Below, piece by piece: positions 20,148 through 30,181 of a stretch of 49,395 bases of DNA. Position 1 is the stretch's first letter, and every line of letters starts with the position of its first letter. Below the pieces are notes generated by a model. The model saw only the letters and a program-made list of their open reading frames with translations, was not told the origin of the DNA and did no database searches. The position numbers and the translations under genes were made by a program. The stretch spans positions 1 through 49,395 of the forward strand of contig JAJJLU010003580.1 in assembly GCA_023807065.1 (NCBI GenBank), written 5' to 3'. The DNA is from Isotricha intestinalis. Its lineage: Eukaryota > Ciliophora > Litostomatea > Vestibuliferida > Isotrichidae.

Positions 20148-21041
20148 ATGTCATTTAATAATAATCCATTTGTATCAAAACAAAATAAATGTAATATTGC
20201 AAATTGTTTAGAATGTTTAAGTATAAATGAATGTAAATTGTGTAAACCAGATTTTATTTCAGCAGAAAATAAATGCTATTTAAAAGAATGTTCATTATTT
20301 GGAAGTCAATGTAAATACTGCACTGAATTTGATTGTATTTCATGTAACCAAGGATATAAAGTTTCATATGGTTTTTGTGAAAAAGAAGAATATTTACTTT
20401 TCTTAGAAAAATTTTTAGGTTTCATTTTACCAACTTTTTTATTAATTGTTCTGTTTATTTTTGTCGTTATTTATAAAAAAAATAAAAAAAATGGTTTAAA
20501 GAAAAAAATAGTTAAAGCTGAAATAATATATAAAAAAAGACCATCAACAGGACAATATATTATATATAATAATAATGAAGATAATATTAATGAAGAAAAT
20601 AAAGAAAATGAAGATAATATTAATAATAATAATAATAATGAAAATGAACAATTTATTAATTTTGATTTATCTTCTGAATTTTCTTCTAGTTCAAATAATT
20701 GTGCTATTTGTGGAAAAAAAAATATTTTTTCTTTTTCAATTTGTGGTTGTGCTTTATGTAAAGAACATTCAGTTCAAAATTTAATTTGTCCAATACATAA
20801 TATTCAGTTAAATCGTAAATATTATATTAAAAAATCTTTTGATGGTGTAGAAATTATTGAAAATGATAAAAATAAATATATTAAATTATGTTCTGTTTGT
20901 AATGCAGAACCTGCTACTACAAATTTTAATTGTGGTTGCCCTGTTACAGTTTGTAATAAATGTTTTAATGATAATATTTTTCTTTTCAAAATTAAAAAGT
21001 GCCCAGGTTGTAATAAAGATTATTGTGAAAAAGATAATTAA
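20148..21041 (+). CDS. Single-pass membrane protein with Cys-rich and two RING-like domains
   Basis: A 297-residue protein. Residues about 14-80 contain closely spaced Cys in CxxC/CxxxC patterns (CNIANCLECLSINECKLCKP, CKYCTEFDCISCNQGYK), the style of furin/growth-factor-receptor-like repeats common in ciliate surface proteins. A strong membrane segment follows (FILPTFLLIVLFIFVVIYKK, about 92-111) with a Lys-rich stop-transfer side. After an Asn/Glu linker there are two RING-like zinc modules: CAICGKKN...CGCALCKEH...CPIH (about 185-222) and CSVCNAEP...CGCPVTVCNKCF...CPGC (about 249-292). It may be a membrane ubiquitin ligase. Oddly, no signal peptide precedes the Cys-rich part, so the membrane helix would have to insert with the N-terminus outside. 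Confidence 0.78.
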   Translation: MSFNNNPFVSKQNKCNIANCLECLSINECKLCKPDFISAENKCYLKECSLFGSQCKYCTEFDCISCNQGYKVSYGFCEKEEYLLFLEKFLGFILPTFLLIVLFIFVVIYKKNKKNGLKKKIVKAEIIYKKRPSTGQYIIYNNNEDNINEENKENEDNINNNNNNENEQFINFDLSSEFSSSSNNCAICGKKNIFSFSICGCALCKEHSVQNLICPIHNIQLNRKYYIKKSFDGVEIIENDKNKYIKLCSVCNAEPATTNFNCGCPVTVCNKCFNDNIFLFKIKKCPGCNKDYCEKDN

Positions 21042-21673
21042 AATTTTACTTTATTGATTTGAAAATTTAGTTTATTTTTTTTGTTTAGGGAATTATATAT
21101 ATATTGATTTATTTTATTTTTAGAATAATTTATTATTTTAATTTTTTGTTTATTTAAAAGTAAACTTTTATATAATGAATTTTTAATTAAATTAAAAAAA
21201 GAAATAATATTTTAATGTGAATTTAAAATTTTTATTTTCTCTATTATGGAATAATTTTTTTCTAATAATAATATAAATTTATTGTTTTCTTTTTAAAATA
21301 TTAAGTTATTAAAAGATATTATAAGAAAATATTATTTATTATTTTAATAATTATTTATAAATTTCTATTCAATTAATTTATACTCAATTCCTTTAATAAC
21401 ATTTTAACACAAATTAAAATATTACTATTTCCTTTATTATGGCTATAGAATCATTTCCATAATATTTACAACTAATGATTTTATTTCTAAACTTGGCATT
21501 TCTTGAGAAGGAAACATCATCTATATTTGCTTCCTATAATTTTAATTATTTATATTTCCAAAACCAACATTTCTTATTATATGAACTATTATTCAATCTA
21601 TTTTTTTTAAACATTTTTTACATTTTTTTGAATTACTAAATAAAAAATATAATAATTATTTTTTATTCTACAA
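21042..21673. other. Spacer with a stop-interrupted frame
   Basis: 632 bases. On the minus strand, 21414-21614 contains a frame with more varied amino acids than usual but interrupted by TAA and TAG; treated as unsupported (see rejected items). The rest is plain AT sequence and should include the promoter of the next gene. Confidence 0.4.
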
Positions 21674-23533
21674 ATGTGGAAAGAAATCAAAAATTATTAT
21701 TTACAAAAAAATCCAATAAAATTTCCAATAGGCAATCCAAATCTAAGGTTAAAAAAGACTAATTCTCAAAGAGATATATTTAAAGAAAATAATTCAATAA
21801 ACAAACAAATTCTCAAAGATAAAACTAATAAAGAACTAACTAAATCTTTTTCATCATCTGCTTATTCTTATCATGTCATTCAAAAATATGGTAGAAAAAA
21901 ACAAAAAAATAATATTAGAATAAATAAATTACCTTTAATTCCAAATTCTAGTTCTCCAAATTTAAGAAGTAGTGAAATAATTATAAGAAGAAAAATGTTA
22001 TTTAGTGATTCTGATTGTCCTTTATCAATAAATGATTCTAATAATGATTTATTCAGATTTTCAATGACAAATTCTGCTAATTTTCTTTTAAATAATAATT
22101 ATAAGATAAATCTAAATTATAATTCAATCATTGAAGAATTAGATGATGAAAAAAAAATGATTAAATATTTACCTAATGATGCTTTTTATGTTTTAAATGA
22201 TGTTTTTACGTTTCAACATAAAAGTTTATATAATTTCATAATCAATAAATTACAAGATAAATTAAATTATGTTGATCTTAAAAAAAATAATTTTCATTTG
22301 ACAAAAAAATATATCACTGGAAAAAATAAAAAAGATGAAATTATATTAAATTTAAATTCTTTTTGTATTAAATTTTTAAATTATGAAAATAAAGAAGTCC
22401 AAAGATTATATCTTCCTTTTGATATAATTCCTTTCTATTATGCTTTTTCATATGATAATTTTATGTATTTCTTATCAAAAATTTTAGATGTAAATTCAAA
22501 TGAAAATTTCACAAAATTAAAAACAGAAACAATAAATAATATAATAAATGATTTCCTAAATTTAGACACTGAAATTTTTAATTCTGATTCTAATTTTTTT
22601 TCAAATAAATCACAAGAAATAAAATCATTTCCTTTTCTTAAAAATAATACACAATTAAAAATCCAAATTATTCCTCCTTTAATTGAATTAATAAAAAATA
22701 ATAATATTTTTATTTATAAGATTGCAGGAAAAGGACTTTTAATTTATTTATTAAAAATAAATTTTAATAATTGGGATATTCCTTGTTTATGTTATTTAAG
22801 TTCTTTTAAAATTTTTAGACAATCAATCTCAAATTTATTTTATAAAGAATGTAATTACAAAAAAACTATTTTAGATATTGATTTAGAATATAATCATAAT
22901 ATATTAAGAAAAACAAAAAATAAAAAATTTTTTTATCAATTTTTGAATGATTCAATTTATTTTTTTAATTTAACTTCTTATATTATTGATATTAATGTTA
23001 ATGATAATTCAAATATTTTTCAAACTTCTTTATTAGAATTTAAAATTCTTTATAAATTATCAAAAAAATATAATATAAAAGATATTATATATAAGTGTTC
23101 ATTTATTAATAATAAAACAAAAAAAGCACTTTTTTCTTTAGATTTATTAAATGGAATAGAAATCAATCAATTAGATAATTTTTTTTATAAATTTGATGAG
23201 GATAATAAAAATCATATTCAAATTAAAATTTCAAATCCTTCTTTACAATGGAGTCAATTAATTAAAAAATCGAATCCAAATCAAATAATTAAACATACTT
23301 TAATTTTAAAAGATGAATTTTTAGATGAATTAGCTGAATTCAATTTATTTGATTGGTATAAATTTTTTGCTGTGAAAGAAGAAATATTGAAAAGAATAAT
23401 AAAAGAAAATGAATTAAGTAAAAAATTTTCAACTCAATCATGTAATTTATTACCAAAATCTAAAGTCTTAAAAGGAATGTATGGTAGAAGAAATACCTCT
23501 AAAAAAGTTAAATCAACAAAATTTGACAATTAA
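21674..23533 (+). CDS. Unrecognised protein (619 aa)
   Basis: A complete frame with ATG at 21674. Residues 1-110 are Ser/Asn/Lys-rich and look disordered. From about residue 150 to 560 the sequence has alternating hydrophobic strands and helices (for example NDAFYVLNDVFTFQHKSLYN, RLYLPFDIIPFYYAFSYDNF, IPCLCYLSSFKIFRQSISNL), typical of a folded domain. No family motif I recognise. The tail, ending after KVLKGMYGRRNTSKKVKSTK, is strongly basic. No signal peptide or clear membrane helix. The downstream neighbour is convergent. Function unknown; possibly lineage-restricted. Confidence 0.75.
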   Translation: MWKEIKNYYLQKNPIKFPIGNPNLRLKKTNSQRDIFKENNSINKQILKDKTNKELTKSFSSSAYSYHVIQKYGRKKQKNNIRINKLPLIPNSSSPNLRSSEIIIRRKMLFSDSDCPLSINDSNNDLFRFSMTNSANFLLNNNYKINLNYNSIIEELDDEKKMIKYLPNDAFYVLNDVFTFQHKSLYNFIINKLQDKLNYVDLKKNNFHLTKKYITGKNKKDEIILNLNSFCIKFLNYENKEVQRLYLPFDIIPFYYAFSYDNFMYFLSKILDVNSNENFTKLKTETINNIINDFLNLDTEIFNSDSNFFSNKSQEIKSFPFLKNNTQLKIQIIPPLIELIKNNNIFIYKIAGKGLLIYLLKINFNNWDIPCLCYLSSFKIFRQSISNLFYKECNYKKTILDIDLEYNHNILRKTKNKKFFYQFLNDSIYFFNLTSYIIDINVNDNSNIFQTSLLEFKILYKLSKKYNIKDIIYKCSFINNKTKKALFSLDLLNGIEINQLDNFFYKFDEDNKNHIQIKISNPSLQWSQLIKKSNPNQIIKHTLILKDEFLDELAEFNLFDWYKFFAVKEEILKRIIKENELSKKFSTQSCNLLPKSKVLKGMYGRRNTSKKVKSTKFDN

Positions 23534-23782
23534 TTTTATTTTGACTATATATTAACAAAAGTCAATGAAAAAGAATTATATCAAAAATCAAAATTCAGAA
23601 ACTTTTTTTTTCATATAAAAAAATATTTTAATTAAGATAATATAAGAAAAAAAACAAATGTCATTAAGGAAAATACAATAAGAGAAATTAAAGAAACAAT
23701 CATATAAAAATTTTTTAAAAAGAATTTAGAATTAAATAAAGATTTAATTCAAATTAAAAAAAAATTAAATATTAAATATCAA

Positions 23783-25087
23783 TTAATCAATATGTAAATC
23801 TTTTCTTAAATAAATTTGTTCTTGTGCATTATGAAGAACTATATATTCAAGAAGTTTATGTTTTTTTTTTACAAGTTCTTCAAATTTTTTTTCTCTTAAT
23901 ATTTCATTTCTATTATATAATTTATTTATTAATTTTGATGCATAACATTCTTTACCATTAGAATTTAATCTAAGAGACTTAATTTCTTTTTTTAAATATT
24001 TAATTTGCTCATTATTATAATCTTTAATAGAATTTTTTGAAAACATTGGATTATCATTTATTATTAAAGTATTTTCAAGAGATAATTTTTGATTTTTAAA
24101 ATCATTCATTTGTTTATTTTTCTCATCATATAATTTTTTAAATAAATTTTTATAAGGAATTATAGACTTCATTGAATGACTAAAATAATTTTTATCAATT
24201 GATATATTAAGGCATTTTTTAATTATATTAATTAATGGTTCTCTGAAATCAATTTCTTTAGAATTATTAGTTAAATAATCAGAAAATTTATTTATATTTT
24301 CTGTTGTATAATATTCAGGTTCTAAAATTAATTTTTCTTTAAAAAATTCAGTAACATATTTTTTTTTTTTATTTGGGTATTTATTTATTAAAAAATGTAA
24401 TTTTGATAATATTTCATTATTTTTTTCAAATCTTACTCTTTCAGATCTGGAAGAAAAAGAATATTTAAAAATAGGAGTAAAAGGTAAAATAATATTATTA
24501 TTATCAATTCTTTCTGATATGGATGTTGCTCTAGAGATTCTTTTTTTATCTTTTTTACTTTTATATATATTAAATATTGATTTAGGTTTTTTTTGTTGTT
24601 TTTCTTCATTAAAATCTAATTTTGATTTCATTAAATCTGAATTGAATGAATTATTTATACTTAAAGAAAAATCTTGAAAAAAATTATTTGAAGAATTATT
24701 TTTTTTTCTAACAAGAATTCTTTTATAAGAAAAATTATTTAATTTTTTACCATTTTCATTATTATATGAACTTGAACTACTTTTTAATAGGAAATTATTA
24801 ATTTTTCCTTTAAGTATTTTTGCTTCTTTAAAATAATCATTTCTTCTTTTTGGTATTCTCTTTAAAAATGGGGTCATTAAACTTAAATTATTTTGTTTTT
24901 CTTTATATATTTTTAAAATCAAATCTTTGTTTTTACTGTTTTTGAACATATTATCTTTTTGCTCTTTTAATTTCATATGATATTGAAATATTAATTTTTT
25001 TAAATTCTTTTGTGTTGGAGAAATTGAAGAATTCTTTTTTGTTAATCTTATATTATTTGAATCAAAAGAAAGTTGTTTTACCTCCAT
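23783..25087 (-). CDS. Basic low-complexity protein, unknown (434 aa)
   Basis: Starts at ATG 25087 (MEVKQLSFDSN). Highly basic and Ser/Asn/Lys-rich over the first 210 residues, with Ser runs and RKR clusters, then more ordered helical sequence (about 220-434) containing TEFFKEKLILEPEYYTTENI and a C-terminal helix-rich end (KKHKLLEYIVLHNAQEQIYL). No enzyme signature, membrane segment or Cys pattern. It is convergent with the preceding orphan and divergent from the FCP1-type phosphatase. Could be a cytoskeleton-associated protein, but there is no direct support. Confidence 0.72.
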   Translation of the reverse strand: MEVKQLSFDSNNIRLTKKNSSISPTQKNLKKLIFQYHMKLKEQKDNMFKNSKNKDLILKIYKEKQNNLSLMTPFLKRIPKRRNDYFKEAKILKGKINNFLLKSSSSSYNNENGKKLNNFSYKRILVRKKNNSSNNFFQDFSLSINNSFNSDLMKSKLDFNEEKQQKKPKSIFNIYKSKKDKKRISRATSISERIDNNNIILPFTPIFKYSFSSRSERVRFEKNNEILSKLHFLINKYPNKKKKYVTEFFKEKLILEPEYYTTENINKFSDYLTNNSKEIDFREPLINIIKKCLNISIDKNYFSHSMKSIIPYKNLFKKLYDEKNKQMNDFKNQKLSLENTLIINDNPMFSKNSIKDYNNEQIKYLKKEIKSLRLNSNGKECYASKLINKLYNRNEILREKKFEELVKKKHKLLEYIVLHNAQEQIYLRKDLHID

Positions 25088-25640
25088 ATTAAATTTTAAA
25101 AAAAAAACATTGATTTAAAATGATTATAATATATCAAATATTTAAATGTATGAAGCATAAATATTTTATTTTTGAAAATATAAAATAAGCAATATAGTAA
25201 AATGTATTATTTATGAAGTTGAATAAATTGATTTCACTTTATAATAAATAATTTAAATATAATAATATAAAAAAACAATCATATGGAAATTATAATAATT
25301 TTTTGGATTATTATAAAAAAAATGTTTTTTTCATAAAATAGTTTTTCAACATTATAAAAACTATTTTTAAAATTTGAAATCATAAATAAAAAAAGCATTC
25401 AAAATCAAAAACGAAAGTATAAAATTATAATTTTTCAAAAAAAATTAAAAAAAAAATATTAATAACACAGAAGAAAATAATAGTTAATATAGTTTAATTA
25501 AAAAATTAATCATATTATATTCAATTATAAAAAATTAATTACATTTTTGAATTTATGAATTACATAGACAATTATTTATTATTAAAAAAATAATAAACAT
25601 TAAACTAATTAATCTATTCTATTAAAATTTAAAGTTATAA
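25088..25640. other. Divergent promoter region
   Basis: 553 bases between divergent genes, containing the perfect 12-bp inverted repeat at 25335-25367 and long A tracts. No coding frame of note. Confidence 0.5.
25335..25367. repeat. 12-bp perfect inverted repeat
   Basis: The arms AAAATAGTTTTT (25335-25346) and AAAAACTATTTT (25356-25367) are exact reverse complements around a 9-base loop. It lies in the middle of the spacer between two divergent genes. Such hairpins arise easily in AT-rich DNA, so function is uncertain. Confidence 0.6.
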
Positions 25641-27725
25641 ATGGAAAAAGAAAAATTTAAAAAGATTTTACCCACTCGTTTATTTGTAAATAAACTTCCT
25701 TCATCACAATTAATTTCTTCTTCTTTAAAAGAAAAAAATCAAAATGAAAAAATTAAAAAAGAAAAATCAATTTTACAAAAAGAAGAATCATTATCGTTTT
25801 TAAAAAAAGGGATAAATTCAATTTTAAAATCAAGTAGTTCAAAATCAATAATTAAATCAGTTGAAAAAGTGAAAAATGAAATAGAAGAGAATAAAAATAA
25901 AAATTTAAATGATAATAATCAAAATAAAAAAATAAATTCCCTAAAAAATACTTTTATTACAGTTCAAACTTCAAATATTCTTCCAAAAAATTCAAATAAA
26001 TCAAGAAATATTTTAAGAGCAAGTTTAGAGATTAAAAATCAATTAAACAAAAAAAATTTAGATTGTAAATCATTAAATAATAAAAGTAAAAAAGAAAATA
26101 AAAATTGGCAAGTAATTAATAAATTAAGTTTATCTAATTTTTTTGTTTTAGAAGAAAATAATGAAGAAGCAGAAATTACAAGTACATCAACAACTACAAC
26201 AACTACTCCTTTAAGAGAATCAAAAAATAATTTATGTGAAATTCATAGATTTGTTGCAGAAAAAGAAGGAAAAAAATTAGAAAATAACATTTTTGGTAAA
26301 AAAAGAATTATACATCCTAAAAAAACTCCAAGTTTAACAATTACAAGAAATAAATCACAATTTGAAACTAATATAAATAATAGTAAAACTTCATTAAATA
26401 AAAATATTAATAATAATATTATTAGTAATTCTAATAATATAAATAATGATAATAATAATACAATTTGTAATTATTATTATAATAAAAGTGAAGAAGAAAA
26501 GTGTGAAGAAAGTGTTAATATAGAAGATTTAATTATGATTCAAGAAAAATTTGTTTTAATCAATAAATGCTTTTATTTAAGAAATTACTCTTTATTAAAT
26601 AAAATTTGTTTTGAATGGTTAAATTATTTTTTTAATTCAAGTTTAAAAGGTTCTCTGAATCAATTTTTCATAGATAAAAATATAAAAATTATTATAGAAA
26701 CTTCAAATACATTAACATTAATCACTATATTAATACTATATGATTTATCCCATAAAGAAAATTATTTTGAAAATTATATAGATTTACTAATTAATATGTT
26801 TAATAATTGCAATAACAATTATTTATTAATTTGTCAAAGTATTTTATCAAAAATAAAACCTGAATATTTAAAAGGAAATATTTGGGTTGATAAATTAAGA
26901 GAAATAACATCTCATTTATTAAATTTAGATTCTTATGTAAATCAAATATATAAAAATACAAATGAAATTTATTCATATATCACTGAACTAATATTAAATA
27001 TAAAATCAAATTACCAAATTCTAAATTATAATATAATAAATATATTTAATAATTATAATGAATTTTCTCCTGAAGAAATTTACAGAATTTTCATAAGTGA
27101 TATTTTAAAAATAAATAATAAAGAAGGCTCACTACTTTTTTCTTCTTTAAAAACAAGTAATCCAATAGAAAACAATATAATAAAATCTAATCCCCAAAAG
27201 CCATTAACTTTAATATTAGATTTAGATGAAACCTTAATTTCATTTATATTTTCAAATGAAAATGAAGGAATAAGCAGATTAAGACCATACTTATATTATT
27301 TTTTAGATTTAGTAAAAAAATATTATGAATTAATAATCTTTACTGCAGCAACAAAAGAATATGCTGATCCGATTTTAGATGTAATAGAAGAAAATAAAGG
27401 TTATTATTTTAATTATAGATTATATAGAGACAGTTGTACTATTGTGAATAATATATTTATGAAAGAAATAAGTAAAATTGGAAGAGATGTTAAAAAAAGT
27501 ATTATTGTAGATAATATGGCACAAAATTTTAAAATGGAAAAAGAAAATGGAATTTTAATTTCTAGTTTTTGGGGAGAAGATTCTAATGATAAATCTTTAT
27601 TTTATTTAGGAAAAATTTTAGTTAGTGTTGCTATTGATATGATGGAAAGTAAATTTGAAAATGATATTAGAAATGTTTTAATTAAATATAAAGATGATAT
27701 TATAAAATATGTTAGTATGAATTAA
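25641..27725 (+). CDS. FCP1/SCP-type (NIF domain) protein phosphatase
   Basis: A 694-residue protein. The first 290 residues are Lys/Asn/Ser-rich and disordered, with a Thr run around residue 185. Residues about 295-510 are helical. The C-terminal ~170 residues are a HAD-family FCP1-homology domain: the catalytic motif LDLDETL places the nucleophile and acid at Asp527 and Asp529, followed by RLRPYLYYFLDLVKKYYELI, FTAATKEYADPILD, YRLYRDSC and SIIVDNMAQNF. This domain dephosphorylates Ser/Thr, classically the RNA polymerase II C-terminal tail, though small SCP-type members have other substrates. No BRCT domain is visible, so an SCP/CTDSP-like assignment is favoured over true FCP1. Confidence 0.87.
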   Translation: MEKEKFKKILPTRLFVNKLPSSQLISSSLKEKNQNEKIKKEKSILQKEESLSFLKKGINSILKSSSSKSIIKSVEKVKNEIEENKNKNLNDNNQNKKINSLKNTFITVQTSNILPKNSNKSRNILRASLEIKNQLNKKNLDCKSLNNKSKKENKNWQVINKLSLSNFFVLEENNEEAEITSTSTTTTTTPLRESKNNLCEIHRFVAEKEGKKLENNIFGKKRIIHPKKTPSLTITRNKSQFETNINNSKTSLNKNINNNIISNSNNINNDNNNTICNYYYNKSEEEKCEESVNIEDLIMIQEKFVLINKCFYLRNYSLLNKICFEWLNYFFNSSLKGSLNQFFIDKNIKIIIETSNTLTLITILILYDLSHKENYFENYIDLLINMFNNCNNNYLLICQSILSKIKPEYLKGNIWVDKLREITSHLLNLDSYVNQIYKNTNEIYSYITELILNIKSNYQILNYNIINIFNNYNEFSPEEIYRIFISDILKINNKEGSLLFSSLKTSNPIENNIIKSNPQKPLTLILDLDETLISFIFSNENEGISRLRPYLYYFLDLVKKYYELIIFTAATKEYADPILDVIEENKGYYFNYRLYRDSCTIVNNIFMKEISKIGRDVKKSIIVDNMAQNFKMEKENGILISSFWGEDSNDKSLFYLGKILVSVAIDMMESKFENDIRNVLIKYKDDIIKYVSMN

Positions 27726-28429
27726 TGTTTTTACTGTTTTTCCAATTTTTTCAACACCAGGTTTGTTTGTTTTTATTTTTTTATTTTTTTTTGTAGATTT
27801 TCTTTTAATTTCTTGTTGTCATTAGTATAGATATTTTTAAATTTTTATTATATTACAGTAGCATTTTTATTTTTTTATTTATATTTTTATATTTAAATCT
27901 TTTAAAAAGGTAAGAATATTTTAAAAAAATTTTACAATACCAACAATTAATTATATTCCAATCATTATTTTTCTTCATTAAGTAATAATTATAAAGCCTA
28001 TTAAATATTAAAGAGATCATACAATTTTTATTTTTTTTTCCAAAAAGAAATAAGTTTTCAAAGAAATTACAAAATGTTTAACAAATGATTATTATATAAT
28101 TTTAAAATATTATATCCAATGTCACTTCACTTTGTGAAATTCTAGTTTTCATAAAATCTAAAAGAAGTATATTTTCACGTTTTAATAATTAAAACATTAT
28201 TAAAAATAATCAATTTTTAAGTTTTCTTTAAAAAAATATGATGTTTAATTAAATCATAAATTCTATGTTTTTAAAAAAGAGTGAAGTAAATTATTAAATA
28301 TTTCTTTTTTGACTGTTTAAAAATAAAGATTATTTTCTGGAATAATGAAAAACATTATTTTAATTTAAATTAACTTAATCAAACTCTTAATTATTTTAAT
28401 AAAAAAAAATAAAACAAATAAAATCGAAA
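27726..28429. other. Spacer, no gene seen
   Basis: 704 bases; the first 150 are T-rich 3' flank of the phosphatase gene. I searched it for a RING-encoding exon belonging to the following CNOT4-like gene and saw no Cys pattern in any frame. Confidence 0.5.
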
Positions 28430-29401
28430 ATGTCATTTCATTACAAACCATTTCCTCCATTATCATTGGCTCAAAGTTTTAATTTATCTAAACACTTTTA
28501 TCTTTCAAAAAAAATAGTTTTGGTTTCAAATATACCTAAATTCCTTTTTTCAAAAGATATTTTATACCAAAAAAAATTTTTAGGCCAATATGGACATATT
28601 AAGCAAATGATATTTACACAAAATCAAAAAAAAGAACAAAATATAATAACTCAATTTGATACTGTTAATCAAGCTGCTTTAGCAGTTTTATCTCTTAATA
28701 ATTTTAATATTAATAATGATATTAAATTAAAAGCTATTTATTTTAAAACAAAATATTGCATTAATACTCTTAATAATAAAGATTGTAATGATGTTAATTG
28801 TTTGTTTTTACATGATTTAAACATTGATGAATATTCTTATATACAATTAAAAAATAAAAACCATTTTGATAGTTATAAAATTGCATTAGATATTATTCAT
28901 ATTGAAAAAAATGATTTTGAAATAATTTATAATAAATTAATTGGGGAAAATTATTATGAATTATATTCAAAATTTCCAAAAATGACTCTTAAAAGATTAA
29001 AAAACAAAGAATATAAAAAAAATTTATTTCAACAGGAAAATGAAAAGAATCAAATTGTGTTTAAAAGAATATCTGATAATATAAATACTACTCAAAATAA
29101 TATTGATGAAAATCAAAAATCTTCAACAGATAACTCTTCTGATTTAAACAAATTTTCAAATAATTTAATATTTAAAAAAAGAAAATTTTCAAGATTTAAT
29201 TTTGTTAATAATAAAATTAAATTAAGTTTAAGTGTTATTATTCCAGATTTTTTTCTGGATTTCTTAGATAAAATTATTACTTTGAGATATAATGAAAAAA
29301 ATAACAATGATAAAAGGAATTTGTTATATATTAATGATTATAATTGTAATTGGAATGAATTAATTAAAAAATTAAAGTTTAAAGGTATTTTATTTAATTA
29401 A
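28430..29401 (+). CDS. CNOT4/NOT4-like RRM-CCCH protein without RING
   Basis: A 323-residue protein. Residues about 28-105 form an RNA-recognition motif of the NOT4 type (KIVLVSNIPKFLFSKDIL, FLGQYGHIKQMIF, then QAALAVLSLNNFNIN). Immediately after comes a CCCH zinc finger, Cys110-x8-Cys119-x4-Cys124-x3-His128, in the context TKYC...CLFLHD, the same spacing and flanks as CNOT4. CNOT4 is the E3 ligase of the CCR4-NOT complex, but its N-terminal RING is absent: the protein starts only 27 residues before the RRM. The rest is Asn/Lys-rich. It probably retains RNA or complex binding without ligase activity, unless a distant exon is missed. Confidence 0.78.
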   Translation: MSFHYKPFPPLSLAQSFNLSKHFYLSKKIVLVSNIPKFLFSKDILYQKKFLGQYGHIKQMIFTQNQKKEQNIITQFDTVNQAALAVLSLNNFNINNDIKLKAIYFKTKYCINTLNNKDCNDVNCLFLHDLNIDEYSYIQLKNKNHFDSYKIALDIIHIEKNDFEIIYNKLIGENYYELYSKFPKMTLKRLKNKEYKKNLFQQENEKNQIVFKRISDNINTTQNNIDENQKSSTDNSSDLNKFSNNLIFKKRKFSRFNFVNNKIKLSLSVIIPDFFLDFLDKIITLRYNEKNNNDKRNLLYINDYNCNWNELIKKLKFKGILFN

Positions 29402-30181
29402 TTCAATTTGTATTTTTGTATATTTTATAATTAATAATATCGTAAATTATATATATTATTATTAATCTTGTTATTAACTAATTTTTATAATAAATGTTAA
29501 ATTTGAGTTTTAATTAGAGAATTACTAATCTTAGAAATAAAAGTAATTTTTATTTTCTTAAAAAAAATATTCAGTTTTCTAATAGAAAAGAATCTTATTT
29601 GGTTTTTATATAATCTAATTTAAGTCAATTATTGATATTCTAATAATTAAATAACTAATATAAAGACAATAAATTTAAACCACATAATGCATTTTAAAGA
29701 TTATTTTAAAATATTATTTGAATAATTTTTATAAGTTTTACCAATTTTTTATATTTTAAATAAATAAGTTATTTTAGTCGTTTGTCATTGATATTGAAAA
29801 AGTAAAGCTTTATTTTCGATTACTTTATATTGATTCTCAACTATTATTATTTTTTTTTATTTTTAATAACAAAAAATTAATTTTAAATTTAATAATTTGA
29901 TTTAATTAATAATGATTATTATAATTTATTTTTGAGCTGAAATGTTAAATTAAAAAATAATTGAATATACTTATCAAATAGAAAATCCCTGATTCTTAAA
30001 AAAAACGATTAAATATTTTAAATAAAATATACTTTATTCATTTTATTCAGAGAAATCCAAAAAAATATAAGAATTATAATTAATTGTTATTAAATAAATG
30101 ATTAATGATTTATTATAAGAACATATATTATCTGAAATATTTAATGAATAATAATTATAATAATTATTATTCAATAATAAA
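29402..30181. other. Spacer upstream of the CDPK
   Basis: 780 AT-rich bases with many short A/T hairpins, including the 29-base inverted repeat just before the CDPK start. No gene is seen. Confidence 0.5.
30145..30173. repeat. 14-bp inverted repeat in the CDPK leader
   Basis: TGAATAATAATTAT, one central A, then ATAATTATTATTCA: the two 14-base arms are exact reverse complements. It ends eight bases before the proposed CDPK start codon, so it could form a cruciform or a leader hairpin, although AT-only repeats of this kind are common by chance. Confidence 0.55.

Noticed and set aside
21414..21614. Minus-strand frame (MFKKNRLNNSSYNKKCWFWK...) that would be open if TAA/TAG meant Gln
   Set aside because: No homology recognised and chance is sufficient; intact neighbours use TAA/TAG only as stops, so reassignment is not supported.
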